DNA of 64,000 nucleotides from Salinicoccus albus DSM 19776 (lineage in GTDB: Bacteria; Bacillota; Bacilli; Staphylococcales; Salinicoccaceae): NCBI RefSeq assembly GCF_000385175.1, contig NZ_ARQJ01000025.1, positions 79,521 through 143,520 on the forward strand, given 5' to 3'. Both the position numbers and the translations under genes were made by a program. Under the pieces are notes generated by a model, which ran no database searches, was not told the origin of the DNA, and worked only from the letters and a program-made list of their open reading frames with translations. Positions 36,532 through 45,699 of this stretch are shown piece after piece. Every line of letters begins with the position of its first letter. Position 1 is the stretch's first letter.

Positions 36532-37941
36532 TTATTCAGCGGCTTCTTTCATGCCTTTATTTTTATTTTGGGTAAATATTGTAACTATGATAAGAACAAT
36601 GATAGCTGCCGGCACAGAAATGATGACAGAGTTTATGCCAGTGGCCTCCAGATAGAAAATTTCCCAGACTAACGTCGTTACCAGCCCTGTCAGCATAGAT
36701 GCCAGACCTCCTGCTTTTGTCACTTGCGGGAATAAGAATACTGCCAATAATGCAGGTGTAATTCCTGCCCCGTATACTGTATAAGCGTACATTTGCACTG
36801 ATAATACAGTTGGGAAATACATGGTCAGCAGAAATGCAATAATCCCCAGAACCGGTATGAGAAATCTTGTATAAATAAGTTTCTGATGGTCATTGATATC
36901 TGTCTTAATATATTTTGAGAAGAAATCATAAATGACACTGGTCGCTGCGGACAACAGATATGAGTTGCCAGTAGTAACGATAAATGCCGTTAGAGCTGCT
37001 ATCAGTATACCTCCAACAGCAATTGGCAATATACTTGAAAGAGCGATGACTGCCATACCCGGATCGATATTCGGGAACAATGAGCGTGAAATGAAAGCAA
37101 GGATTGAAATGATTGGTGTGACAATAATGAGACCGATAATCCACCCTGCAGTACCCAATTTTGTCGTCTTATCGTTATTTGATGCTGTCACCCTCTGATA
37201 GATGTTCTGATCCCCCAATAATAGGAACAAGGTTGGCAGATAATATCCCATTAACTGGACAAAGGTGAGACCACCTGTAATTTCCATATGACTTTCCGGT
37301 ACATTTGAAGTAATTTCATTCCATCCACCACCCATTGATATAGCAATTGGCAATGCGATAATGAGGCCGATAATGACCAGAAAGGCACTGGCTGCATCTG
37401 TCGGTGCCACAGACATTAACCCGCCGATCGTTGCCAGGAAAATAATAATGACAGCGCCTATAATCGTCCCCATCTCAGGAGAAATTCCTGTGGATACACT
37501 CAAGATAAATCCAAGTCCCTGATATTGGTAGGATACTATCCCGACAAATGCCAGAATAATAATCACTGCTGCAAGGACACTTGCCCACTTTCCATATTTC
37601 ATTTCCAGTATTTCTGCAACAGTATGTTTACCATAATTTTTGATTTTTGATGCAATCAAAAATATTGTCAGAATCCCTATCAATGACGGAATTGTGCTCA
37701 TTAAAGCCGGCCATAACCCAAATGAATAAGCGAGTGAGTTTTGACCGCCTGTAACAGAACCGCTTCCGACCCATGTAGCTAACAGTGTTCCCATTAAAAC
37801 AATGGGTCCAAGTGACTTACCAGCGAGTATGAAATCATCACTGGTCGTAATTTTTTTGGAATAATAAATACCCAGTATCAACATGAAGATACCATAACCA
37901 ATGACAAACCATATCAACGCCGGCTGGCTTGTAAATTCCAT
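36532..37941 (-). CDS. Sodium:solute symporter family transporter
   Basis: A roughly 469-residue member of the SSS family with about 13 membrane helices. Typical blocks are FILAGKSLGPIVLMGTLLATWVGSGSVTG near residues 30-60, TIGGLMSVAPTDAASAF in the middle and GDQNIYQRVTAS near 250. ATG 37941 follows AGGGCGGGG; an upstream extension of 19 codons is open but has no site. The solute cannot be inferred from sequence. It is divergent from the YjiH-dehydrogenase operon, so a carboxylate or hydroxy acid is a reasonable guess. Confidence 0.85.
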   Translation of the reverse strand: MEFTSQPALIWFVIGYGIFMLILGIYYSKKITTSDDFILAGKSLGPIVLMGTLLATWVGSGSVTGGQNSLAYSFGLWPALMSTIPSLIGILTIFLIASKIKNYGKHTVAEILEMKYGKWASVLAAVIIILAFVGIVSYQYQGLGFILSVSTGISPEMGTIIGAVIIIFLATIGGLMSVAPTDAASAFLVIIGLIIALPIAISMGGGWNEITSNVPESHMEITGGLTFVQLMGYYLPTLFLLLGDQNIYQRVTASNNDKTTKLGTAGWIIGLIIVTPIISILAFISRSLFPNIDPGMAVIALSSILPIAVGGILIAALTAFIVTTGNSYLLSAATSVIYDFFSKYIKTDINDHQKLIYTRFLIPVLGIIAFLLTMYFPTVLSVQMYAYTVYGAGITPALLAVFLFPQVTKAGGLASMLTGLVTTLVWEIFYLEATGINSVIISVPAAIIVLIIVTIFTQNKNKGMKEAAE

Positions 37942-38139
37942 AAAAAAACCCCGCCCTTTTGTTTGTAAAGTTAAGTTAATATGAATCCAACATAGCAAAC
38001 TGAAAATATAGTTTCAAATGATGATTTATTAAGAATCTGAATATCATATTGAAAAATCAGGACTGATCCAATTGCTATGTTAAGCGACCAGGAAATCATT
38101 TCACTCTGGTACTTCAAATGGTAGAATCAACATAAACCA

Positions 38140-38241
38140 ATGGATGGTAAAGTTGCTAAATTATCTCAAGGTCTGCCTTCAGATTCAGCATGCGAAAGTT
38201 GCGAGGGTAAGTTCTATGAATTTAAAACAGAATGGGGATGA
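38140..38241 (+). CDS. Possible 33-residue CxxC microprotein or gene remnant
   Basis: The frame from ATG 38140 ends with SDSACESCEGKFYEFKTEW, giving a CxxC pair and an acidic/aromatic tail. Its stop TGA overlaps an ATG of the YjiH gene (ATGA at 38238), as in translationally coupled pairs. No strong ribosome site precedes it. A short frame just upstream (MLSDQEIISLWYF) may belong to the same lost gene. It could be a leader, a small protein or a fragment. Confidence 0.3.
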   Translation: MDGKVAKLSQGLPSDSACESCEGKFYEFKTEWG

Positions 38242-39611
38242 GTGTTTTGAATGATTCTAAAAAGAATCCTGACAGTAATTCAATAACTACAAAAGGGTTG
38301 TTAAAGTTTTTAATTCCTTCATTATTCGGTATTATAATATTTTTAGTGCCGATAAGGGATGCAGATAATAATTTTAATATTCTGCTCGGCGTCATCACAG
38401 AATATTTTATTGATTTACTTTCTGATTTTCTTCCGTTAGTGATCACTCTAGTCATTGTCGTTTCAACTGTGTTTTCAGTTATTACATATTTTTTTAAACC
38501 AAAGTTTATCACTGCTTCCAAAATACTGAATTCGTTGTTTAATACAACTTTGCTATGGTTGATTATAAGGGTAATCGGAATGATCGCAATAATAATGACA
38601 TACTTTCAGACCGGCCTCGAAGTCGTATATTCTGAAGTGACAGGCGGCACGATGATGGGATTATTGACGACACTGATCATGTGGTTTTTAGTCGCTTCAT
38701 TTTTAATGCCTTATCTGATTAATTTTGGAATAATGGAATTTACCGGAACAATTTTGAGAAAGGTCATTAAACCATTGTTTACCTTACCGGGCAGATCAGC
38801 GATCGATTTGCTTGCATCATGGATAGGAAATGTCAATGTCGGCGTGGTGTTAACCCGTGAACAGTATAATCGCGGATTTTATACTGGGAGAGAGGCAGTG
38901 GCCATCGCAACAAATTTTTCAGCGGTTTCTCTGCCATTTTGTCTTGTTATTGCGCGTTTACTGGAAGTGGATCATGTCTTCCCATTACTTTATCTGACGA
39001 TCGTTATTACCGGTATTATTTGTGCAATGATTATTCCGAGGATTCCGCCAACATCCAGAATCCCCGATACGTTTCTTGTTGAAAATCACTATACTGAAAA
39101 GGTGCCCGAGCATAAATCCAGGTTTGTATGGGCTTTGGAACAGGGGGTAAACCGTGCAGAAAGATCCGGCTCCTTCAAAAAGCAGCTAAAACAGGGGTTT
39201 GAAGTTTTTGTGGATATTTCATTCGTGCTTATACCTCAAGTGATGGCAATTGGAACGATCGCATTGATTTTAGCTGAATTTACGCCTCTTTTTACAATAA
39301 TTTCTCAGCCAATGGTGTATGTATTGGAGTTTCTGCGCATCCCTGAAGCAGAAGCTGTAGCGCCGGCTACAATCACCGGCTTTATCGATATGTTCATCCC
39401 GGCAGTGCTGGCAGCAGGAATCGAAGCAGAAATGACACGGTTCTTTATCGCCGCCTTATCATTGGTCCAAATCATTTATCTGACAGAAATGGCAACGTTA
39501 ATTATTATTTCAAAAATGCCTGCGAATATATGGAAACTGTTAATTATATTCATTGAAAGAACCATTATTTCAATGCCGATTATTGCGATTATTGCCCATA
39601 TTATCTACTAA
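38238..39611 (+). CDS. YjiH-family membrane protein (nucleoside-recognition/Gate domain)
   Basis: A 457-residue membrane protein with about 11 helices. The conserved centre PGRSAIDLLASWIGNVNVGVVLTREQY and the later EAEAVAPATITGFIDMFIPAVLAAGIE are hallmarks of the YjiH/Gate family, thought to move small molecules; the substrate is unknown. ATG 38238 overlaps the stop of a tiny frame; ATG 38232 is an alternative start. It is followed after 20 bases by a 2-hydroxyacid dehydrogenase, suggesting a joint role in uptake and turnover of a hydroxy or keto acid (inference). Confidence 0.85.
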   Translation: MSVLNDSKKNPDSNSITTKGLLKFLIPSLFGIIIFLVPIRDADNNFNILLGVITEYFIDLLSDFLPLVITLVIVVSTVFSVITYFFKPKFITASKILNSLFNTTLLWLIIRVIGMIAIIMTYFQTGLEVVYSEVTGGTMMGLLTTLIMWFLVASFLMPYLINFGIMEFTGTILRKVIKPLFTLPGRSAIDLLASWIGNVNVGVVLTREQYNRGFYTGREAVAIATNFSAVSLPFCLVIARLLEVDHVFPLLYLTIVITGIICAMIIPRIPPTSRIPDTFLVENHYTEKVPEHKSRFVWALEQGVNRAERSGSFKKQLKQGFEVFVDISFVLIPQVMAIGTIALILAEFTPLFTIISQPMVYVLEFLRIPEAEAVAPATITGFIDMFIPAVLAAGIEAEMTRFFIAALSLVQIIYLTEMATLIIISKMPANIWKLLIIFIERTIISMPIIAIIAHIIY

Positions 39612-39631
39612 TATTTTCAAGGAGGGTATTT

Positions 39632-40603
39632 ATGATTAAAGTCGTTCGCACTTTCGATTTCCCGGGTGCACTTGAAATTGAGAAAGAGATTTTAGGTGAT
39701 GAAGTGGAAATTATAGAAGCACCGTCTTTTACTGAAGACGATTTAATTGAAAACTGCAGGGGTGCAGATGCAGTGATTTGTGAATATGAGCCTTTTACAA
39801 AAAGAGTTATAGATGCCCTGCCTGAGTTAAAGCTGATTGCATTTGGTACAATAGGGTTTAATTATGCAGATGTGGAGCATGCGAAATCTAAAAATATTGC
39901 TGTCTCCCATATTTCAAAATACTGCATTAAAGAAGTTGCGGATTATACTATGGGTATGATGTTGATGTTGAATCGCAGAATCAATTATTTTCATGATAAT
40001 GTTAAAAAAGACAGAATATGGGGCTTTGATGCTTTTCCAAACATGAGAAGATTTGAAACACAAACAATAGGTCTTTTGGGGTTTGGTAATATCCCTCGAT
40101 TGATTGCTGAAAGATTGAAACCATTTGGACCAAAAGTGCTGGCCTACGATCCGTTTGTTGATAAACATGAAGCTAAAAATAATTATAATACAGATATGGT
40201 ATCCTATGAGAAAGTATTGGCAGAGGCAGATATATTAAGTATTCACCTCCCGGTCAACAAAGAAACTGAAAAGATGATTAATGATGAGAGTATTGCAAAA
40301 ATGAAAGATGGTGTGATTCTAATCAATGCCGCCAGAGGACAGCTGGCAGATGAACCTGCTATTCTGAATGCGATTAAATCAGGGAAAATACAACATTACG
40401 CTGCTGATGTACTGAGTGAAGAAGATCCGGATTTAAGCAGCCATCCATTTATGGAATATGAGAATATAATTCTTACACCGCATATTGCATTTTATTCACA
40501 GGAATCAGTTCGTGAAGCTTCAGTTGAAAGTGCAGCAAATGTGAAGCAATTTTTCCAAGGGAATTATAAAGAAGCTCAAATTGTGAACGGTGTCTATCTT
40601 TAA
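39632..40603 (+). CDS. D-2-hydroxyacid dehydrogenase, C-terminal-binding-protein-like
   Basis: A 323-residue NAD-dependent dehydrogenase. The nucleotide site reads LLGFGNIPR near residue 150, with isoleucine-proline in place of the more usual I-G, an unusual variant. Catalytic residues are present: arginine in NAARGQLADE, glutamate in LSEEDP and histidine in LTPHIAFYS. AAGGAGGG precedes the ATG. It is co-transcribed with the YjiH gene and has a strong terminator after it. The substrate is unknown. Confidence 0.88.
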   Translation: MIKVVRTFDFPGALEIEKEILGDEVEIIEAPSFTEDDLIENCRGADAVICEYEPFTKRVIDALPELKLIAFGTIGFNYADVEHAKSKNIAVSHISKYCIKEVADYTMGMMLMLNRRINYFHDNVKKDRIWGFDAFPNMRRFETQTIGLLGFGNIPRLIAERLKPFGPKVLAYDPFVDKHEAKNNYNTDMVSYEKVLAEADILSIHLPVNKETEKMINDESIAKMKDGVILINAARGQLADEPAILNAIKSGKIQHYAADVLSEEDPDLSSHPFMEYENIILTPHIAFYSQESVREASVESAANVKQFFQGNYKEAQIVNGVYL

Positions 40604-40628
40604 TATGTTTAGATTCAGGTACACAAAC

Positions 40629-40669
40629 ATACCACCGCGCTAAAAAAAGTTTAGCGCGGTGGTATTTCT
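40629..40669. terminator. Bidirectional terminator after the dehydrogenase
   Basis: A 16-base stem ATACCACCGCGCTAAA / TTTAGCGCGGTGGTAT with a short loop, followed by TTCTT. It lies between convergent genes. Confidence 0.8.
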
Positions 40670-40733
40670 TCTGTAACTTGGACTTATCTTCCTGGCTTAT
40701 CCCTGTCGTTTGCGACAATTCCAGTTTCTCAGC

Positions 40734-42374
40734 TCACTTCTCATTTTCCCGCATGTTCAGCAAATACTGAGGCGCATCCATCGGATCCGTTACGACAAGT
40801 TCAATCAGACTCATCCCATCATACTGTTCGGCCTTTTGAATGGCAGCATCCAACTCCCCATTCGTTCGAACCACTGCTTTAAATATATCAGCCGAACCGG
40901 CGAATCCTTCGGCCAGAGTCATATGATCCCATCTCGGGATATCGTTATAATCGGCGAAAGGGTGATCAATGTTTAAATATCGTTCAATCGTATATCCCTG
41001 ATTGTTCAATATGAAAACAATGGGTTTGCAGCCGTTTTCAATGAGTGTACTGAGTTCTTGTATGGTGAATTGCAAAGCCCCTTCACCAATGAATAGTAAC
41101 ACCCGGCGGTCGTCTGATGCGATAGCTGCGCCTAATGCTGCCGGGGTTGCATAGCCGATGCTCTGCCACGCGCCGTGGGAAATGAAAAACGCACCGCTTG
41201 GCAGTTTAACCTGACTCATCCCGTAAGAAAGAGTGCCGGTATCAATGATCATGACATCATCTTGTTTAAGCATTTTCTGAAAGCGCGGATAATACGCTGC
41301 AGCTGCCAGTTTTTCTTCCGGTGCACCGACCACTGTATCATAGATAGACGCTAGCGATTCTACCGGACCCGCTTCTCGATACTCCAATTTCTGCAATGCT
41401 TTTAAAGCGTCCGCTGCATAGATATTTTTATATGCCTTTTCCGTCACGATCATAGAGTGCGGATGAATGATGATCATCTTTTCAGGGTCCAAATCAGCAG
41501 TGTACTTAGCCGTATTAAAATCTGACCATAACAACCCGACTGCGATGATACAATCGGCATCTTCCACCCGGGCACGGACATTCGAATCTCCAAAGGCTCC
41601 GGCATACATTCCAATGTACTGGGGATGTTCTTCATCAAAGCCGCCTTTACCCTGCAGCATTTGCGCGACCGGAACATTCATTTTTTCGGCAAGGGTTTCT
41701 ACGTAAGGCTCCAGATTATAGCGCAAGGTGTTAAAATCCACAAGCAGGACTGTGTTGGCTGCCTGATCCAGCCGCTGCTCTGCCTCCTCCACCGCGGCCT
41801 GCAATGCTTTGTTGTCCGCAGCCATCCCGGCCTCTTCATCCCTGAGTGGCCCCACGGGTTCCAGCACCTGGTCCATGGGGCAATCCAGATAGACTGGTTT
41901 CTTTTTTTCCCTGGCGATACGAATAGCTTTGGGAATTTCAATTCCGGCGTTCTCAGCCGTAATTTTAACAGCATAACCGGTGATGTGCGCATGCATTTTT
42001 CTAAACACGTCAAAATCTCCGTCCATCAAACTGTGATGGAGGTTTTGTCCCTCCTGTTGATCATTCAAATCCGGAGAACCGATAATGTGTATCAGCGGGA
42101 TATTTTCACTGTAAGATCCGGCGATAGCGTTGCTGGCACTCAATTCCCCTACGCCAAACGTCGTGATCAACGCGCCCATCCCCTTGACGTGGGCGTACCC
42201 ATTCGCCGCATAGCCGGCATTTAACTCATTGCGGTTATCGATTAACTCCATGCCCTCATAAGTTTCAAGTGTATCGAGCAACGGAAAATTAAAATCTCCC
42301 GGCACGCCAAAAATTTCGTCTATTCCCTCTTTTTGTAAGCATTGAAATAAAAATTCGCCAACGGTCACTGTCAT
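40734..42374 (-). CDS. ThDP-dependent 2-keto-acid decarboxylase (indolepyruvate/pyruvate decarboxylase family)
   Basis: A 546-residue decarboxylase turning 2-keto acids into aldehydes. The N-terminal FGVPGDFNFPLLD with catalytic glutamate in DNRNELNAGYAANGYA, the HH pair in NLHHSLMDGDF, and the ThDP/Mg site GEGALQFTIQELSTL ... NNQGYTIE near residues 425-455 are all intact (GEG replaces the usual GDG). AAGGAGG precedes the ATG. Candidate substrates are indolepyruvate, phenylpyruvate or branched-chain keto acids; sequence alone does not decide. It neighbours three hydroxyacid dehydrogenases. Confidence 0.88.
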   Translation of the reverse strand: MTVTVGEFLFQCLQKEGIDEIFGVPGDFNFPLLDTLETYEGMELIDNRNELNAGYAANGYAHVKGMGALITTFGVGELSASNAIAGSYSENIPLIHIIGSPDLNDQQEGQNLHHSLMDGDFDVFRKMHAHITGYAVKITAENAGIEIPKAIRIAREKKKPVYLDCPMDQVLEPVGPLRDEEAGMAADNKALQAAVEEAEQRLDQAANTVLLVDFNTLRYNLEPYVETLAEKMNVPVAQMLQGKGGFDEEHPQYIGMYAGAFGDSNVRARVEDADCIIAVGLLWSDFNTAKYTADLDPEKMIIIHPHSMIVTEKAYKNIYAADALKALQKLEYREAGPVESLASIYDTVVGAPEEKLAAAAYYPRFQKMLKQDDVMIIDTGTLSYGMSQVKLPSGAFFISHGAWQSIGYATPAALGAAIASDDRRVLLFIGEGALQFTIQELSTLIENGCKPIVFILNNQGYTIERYLNIDHPFADYNDIPRWDHMTLAEGFAGSADIFKAVVRTNGELDAAIQKAEQYDGMSLIELVVTDPMDAPQYLLNMRENEK

Positions 42375-42476
42375 ATTCGAAAGTCCTCCTTAAAAGCTTT
42401 AGTTAGGAGTTCCCTATTAATAAGAAATTTACACATTTTATGGCCTGAATGTCGGAAGAATCAATTTGACTTAACA

Positions 42477-43409
42477 TCACAAGTCATTAAGCACATTAAC
42501 CATTCTTTCAGCGACCAATTTGGATGTACGCAGTTGAGATTCTTCTGTCAGCCCTGCGATATGCGGGGTTAAGGTGACTTCTGGTGTGTGATGCAGCGGG
42601 GATGAATCTGACAATGGTTCCTCTTCTAATACATCTAAATAAGCGCCTCTAATTTCACCATCTTGAATTGAAGTACATAAATCCTTTTCATCGACGATAC
42701 CGCCCCTGGATGAATTAATGATATAGGCATTCTTTTTCATTTGCTGAAAAGTACTTTTGTTAATCATTCTGCGCGTGTCATCTGTTAACGGGACATGCAG
42801 CGAGATAAAATCAGATTGTGAGTATAATGATTCAAGTGTATTACAAATCTTAACGCCTGTTTCTTGAGTAATAAAATCATAAATATTTATAAAGGGGTCA
42901 TAGCCAATGACATTCATTTGAAATGAATCCGCGCGTTTTGCCACACGATGAGAGATCTCTCCCATGCCAATAAGACCGAGCGTTTTACCGGCTAATTCTC
43001 CCCCGGTAAAAAGTTTTCTTTGCCAATTCCCCCCGCGGACATCTTCATTCGCATCATTTAAATTGCGAGAAGCATCGAGCAGTGCAGCCATCACATATTC
43101 ACTGACAGAGGTCGCGTTCGCATTTTTGGCAATGATCACTTGAATATTATTATATTTTGCTGATTCTAAATTTATATTATCAACGCCTACACCAAGTCTG
43201 CCGATTACTTTGAGCTTACTCCCACTCGTCATCAATAATTCATCAACGATCGTTTTATTTCGAACGATCAGGCCGTCATAGTTATCTATTACTGATAATA
43301 ATTGTGTGCGATTTTCTCCTAATGACGGGTCATAATCAACTTCGAATCCGGCGTCAGTTAAAGTCTGTATACCAATGTCCCATATCAGTTCAGTAATTAA
43401 TATTCGCAT
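42477..43409 (-). CDS. D-2-hydroxyacid dehydrogenase (phosphoglycerate dehydrogenase-like)
   Basis: A 310-residue enzyme resembling the catalytic part of SerA but without an ACT domain. IGRLGVGVDNINLE, the nucleotide site LIGMGEISHRVAKRA (GxGxxS variant), INSSRGGIVDEKDL, EEEP and LTPHIAGLTEES give the full R-E-H catalytic set. TAAGGAGG precedes the ATG. It precedes the decarboxylase by about 100 bases on the same strand and could be co-transcribed. Substrate unknown. Confidence 0.88.
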   Translation of the reverse strand: MRILITELIWDIGIQTLTDAGFEVDYDPSLGENRTQLLSVIDNYDGLIVRNKTIVDELLMTSGSKLKVIGRLGVGVDNINLESAKYNNIQVIIAKNANATSVSEYVMAALLDASRNLNDANEDVRGGNWQRKLFTGGELAGKTLGLIGMGEISHRVAKRADSFQMNVIGYDPFINIYDFITQETGVKICNTLESLYSQSDFISLHVPLTDDTRRMINKSTFQQMKKNAYIINSSRGGIVDEKDLCTSIQDGEIRGAYLDVLEEEPLSDSSPLHHTPEVTLTPHIAGLTEESQLRTSKLVAERMVNVLNDL

Positions 43410-43503
43410 TTTTCCTCCTTAGATCGCTTAACAATCGTTAAATCTGATTTTACAACAAGTTCAAGCGGAGTTCCTATAATATGGTCCAGACGAGCTGGGA
43501 CCA

Positions 43504-44652
43504 TCACTTCTGCACTTTATAAGTCCGGTTGCGCATCGCTCTTTCAAGCGGTCCGGCAACCTGTTTTTTCTCCATTATATACGCAGCAGCCAGTGTCACC
43601 ATCCAGATGATTAGAGCGAGTATGACTGAACCCGTTATACTGAGATGACCACCCAGATTCAATGCGACGGGCGACATGGTGATAACAATCAGACATTCCT
43701 GTGTCACGAAGAACGTTAGAGAACGTTTCCCCATCGCAGCCATGGATTCTATGATGACACCGCGTTTTTGTATCGCAACACCCAAAAGACCGAATAATCC
43801 GGCATAACCATATCCTGCACCAAGCCCTGTAATCATGTGCAGGCCGTATGTCAGTCCTGCAGTGAAGAGCTCAGGAAAAAGTATATCATTAACGAGAACA
43901 TGTGGGACTGCACCCAACAGGGATATACCCAGCCCCCACAGGGTCAGCTTTTTCAGTAACCCGACATTTTGGTGAGCCTGGATTAATGGATTTTTACGAC
44001 CCAGCCATATACCCATATAAACTGCAGGAATAATCGGGAACATCAAGTGATTAAATAACGGGATGATGGGTATGGCAATAATCTGACCAGCCAGCGTACC
44101 GAAATATGTTTCATCTCCGGCCCAGGAGAACGGCAGACCATAATCTCCAATGCCAAGCAATATTCCGCCCCACAGCACAGGCAGATAAACTGCACATATG
44201 ATGGTCGATATGGCAATTCGTTTTACAATCTTCTGATCAGGTTTTTTCAAACTGCCTGAAAGTAACAATCCTGCGGCCCCATATGTCATTAAGATATCCT
44301 GACCCCCGGCAATACCGGCAAGAAGCGCACCAAAAAGTATCAGATACCAGCTGCGCCTTTTAATCATACGTCTTGCAGCGTCTTGCCCTATACGTTCCCT
44401 CTGTTTCTGATAAATCATCACCAGTCCATAGCCAAACAATACGGCAAATAACGGTCTTGCCCGGTTATCAACGAGAAGTTCCATCAGCATATTTAAAAAT
44501 GTTTCAAAAGCATTACCGGCTTCCGGTTTTGTGATGACACCGGGCTCAAGTGTATATAAGAAGAATGGTACATGAGACAGAATGATTAAGAACAGCATAA
44601 AGCCGCGTGCAAGGTCCAATGACAGTGCCCGTTTCTTATTTTTTTCAGTCAT
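43504..44652 (-). CDS. DUF418 (YeiB-like) membrane protein
   Basis: A 382-residue membrane protein with about 10 helices. The opening SLDLARGFMLFLIILSHV and the RARPLFAVLFGYG block resemble the heparan-alpha-glucosaminide acyltransferase/DUF418 group; the C-terminal GKRSLTFFVTQECLIVI block is the DUF418 part. The function in bacteria is uncertain, possibly acyl transfer to an envelope molecule. CAGGAGCAG precedes the ATG. Confidence 0.8.
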   Translation of the reverse strand: MTEKNKKRALSLDLARGFMLFLIILSHVPFFLYTLEPGVITKPEAGNAFETFLNMLMELLVDNRARPLFAVLFGYGLVMIYQKQRERIGQDAARRMIKRRSWYLILFGALLAGIAGGQDILMTYGAAGLLLSGSLKKPDQKIVKRIAISTIICAVYLPVLWGGILLGIGDYGLPFSWAGDETYFGTLAGQIIAIPIIPLFNHLMFPIIPAVYMGIWLGRKNPLIQAHQNVGLLKKLTLWGLGISLLGAVPHVLVNDILFPELFTAGLTYGLHMITGLGAGYGYAGLFGLLGVAIQKRGVIIESMAAMGKRSLTFFVTQECLIVITMSPVALNLGGHLSITGSVILALIIWMVTLAAAYIMEKKQVAGPLERAMRNRTYKVQK

Positions 44653-44756
44653 AATACTGCTCCTGACTGACCAGTCTGATAAACTGGCTGTTTTGAATGT
44701 CTTTTACGACGATGTGAAGTTCCATTATAATAATTGCAAGTGTTGATTGCCACGAG

Positions 44757-45446
44757 TCATTTCAACTCCTCTGGAAATACGAATCCTCTTTCTCTTTTCA
44801 GAGTGCGTTCGATCCCTCCCAGAACCTCATTGACATCCAGCGGATTGGAAATCTCGATTTTATCGATATCTATGATGTAAACGGGCGAAATTTCTTTTTC
44901 CAGATAATTTGTCATAAATTCATTTTCATAGATGTTGTACAGGTTCTGGTAATATTGATATAACTCTGTGTTACCTTCAATTTGCTCATAAGGTCTGCCG
45001 CGTTTTTTAATCCGCCTCATAGCTTCCTCAAGGGAGCCATGCACCAATACGAGTAGATCCGGTGATTTTTTGAGTGAAATCTGCTGCGCGTATAAATCAT
45101 ACAATTCCTGCATCATGTTTTCATGTAACTCCAAATAAGTGTTGTATTCCGCCTTGTCCATGGAACCATTCTCGTATTGTAACCTGGCAAATACCATGGC
45201 ATCCTCATAAATAGAACGATCCAACACTGTATTCGGGTGAGTCATGGCTTTCTTGATCGCCTTGAACCGATGATTTAGGAAATATACCTGCAAATGAAAA
45301 CTATATCTTTTTGGATCCTCATAAAATTTTGCAAGGAATGGATTGCCCTCCACTTTTTCTTCTACTAAATCAACGCCGAAATGGTCAGCGATTACATTGC
45401 CCCAAGCGGTTTTTCCTGCGCCAATTGTTCCTGCCAGCGTAATCAA
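44757..45446 (-). CDS. Deoxynucleoside kinase
   Basis: Phosphorylates deoxynucleosides for salvage. The 229 residues show the P-loop GTIGAGKT at 6-13, the VEEKVEGNPFLAKFY substrate region, the DRSIYEDAMVFARL motif near residue 78 and the lid KKRGRPYEQ near 150. It starts with TTG 45446 behind AAGGGAG. In staphylococci two such kinases lie in tandem; only one is here. It could be the dAdo/dCyd or the dGuo type; sequence inspection does not settle this. Confidence 0.9.
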   Translation of the reverse strand: MITLAGTIGAGKTAWGNVIADHFGVDLVEEKVEGNPFLAKFYEDPKRYSFHLQVYFLNHRFKAIKKAMTHPNTVLDRSIYEDAMVFARLQYENGSMDKAEYNTYLELHENMMQELYDLYAQQISLKKSPDLLVLVHGSLEEAMRRIKKRGRPYEQIEGNTELYQYYQNLYNIYENEFMTNYLEKEISPVYIIDIDKIEISNPLDVNEVLGGIERTLKRERGFVFPEELK

Positions 45447-45699
45447 TATCTATTCTCCCTTCTTACGAATGATTTTCATCTAATTAATGCCCTTTATCAC
45501 TAAAGCGATTTAATGATTCAGAATATAAGATCTCATTATGATATAAAACAACAATATAATAAACTCACATTATAGATTAAAAAGAATTGAGTTACCATAA
45601 ATAAAAATTCAAAACCCTTTTTATCCTTTTGAGCATATTATTTAAATTTCAGCACTGCTAATGATACTATTTTGAGGCTATCTATTGGAGGTGTTTGTG

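Noticed and set aside
41625..42224. A 199-codon plus-strand frame
   Set aside because: It lies wholly antisense to the keto-acid decarboxylase, whose catalytic motifs are intact.
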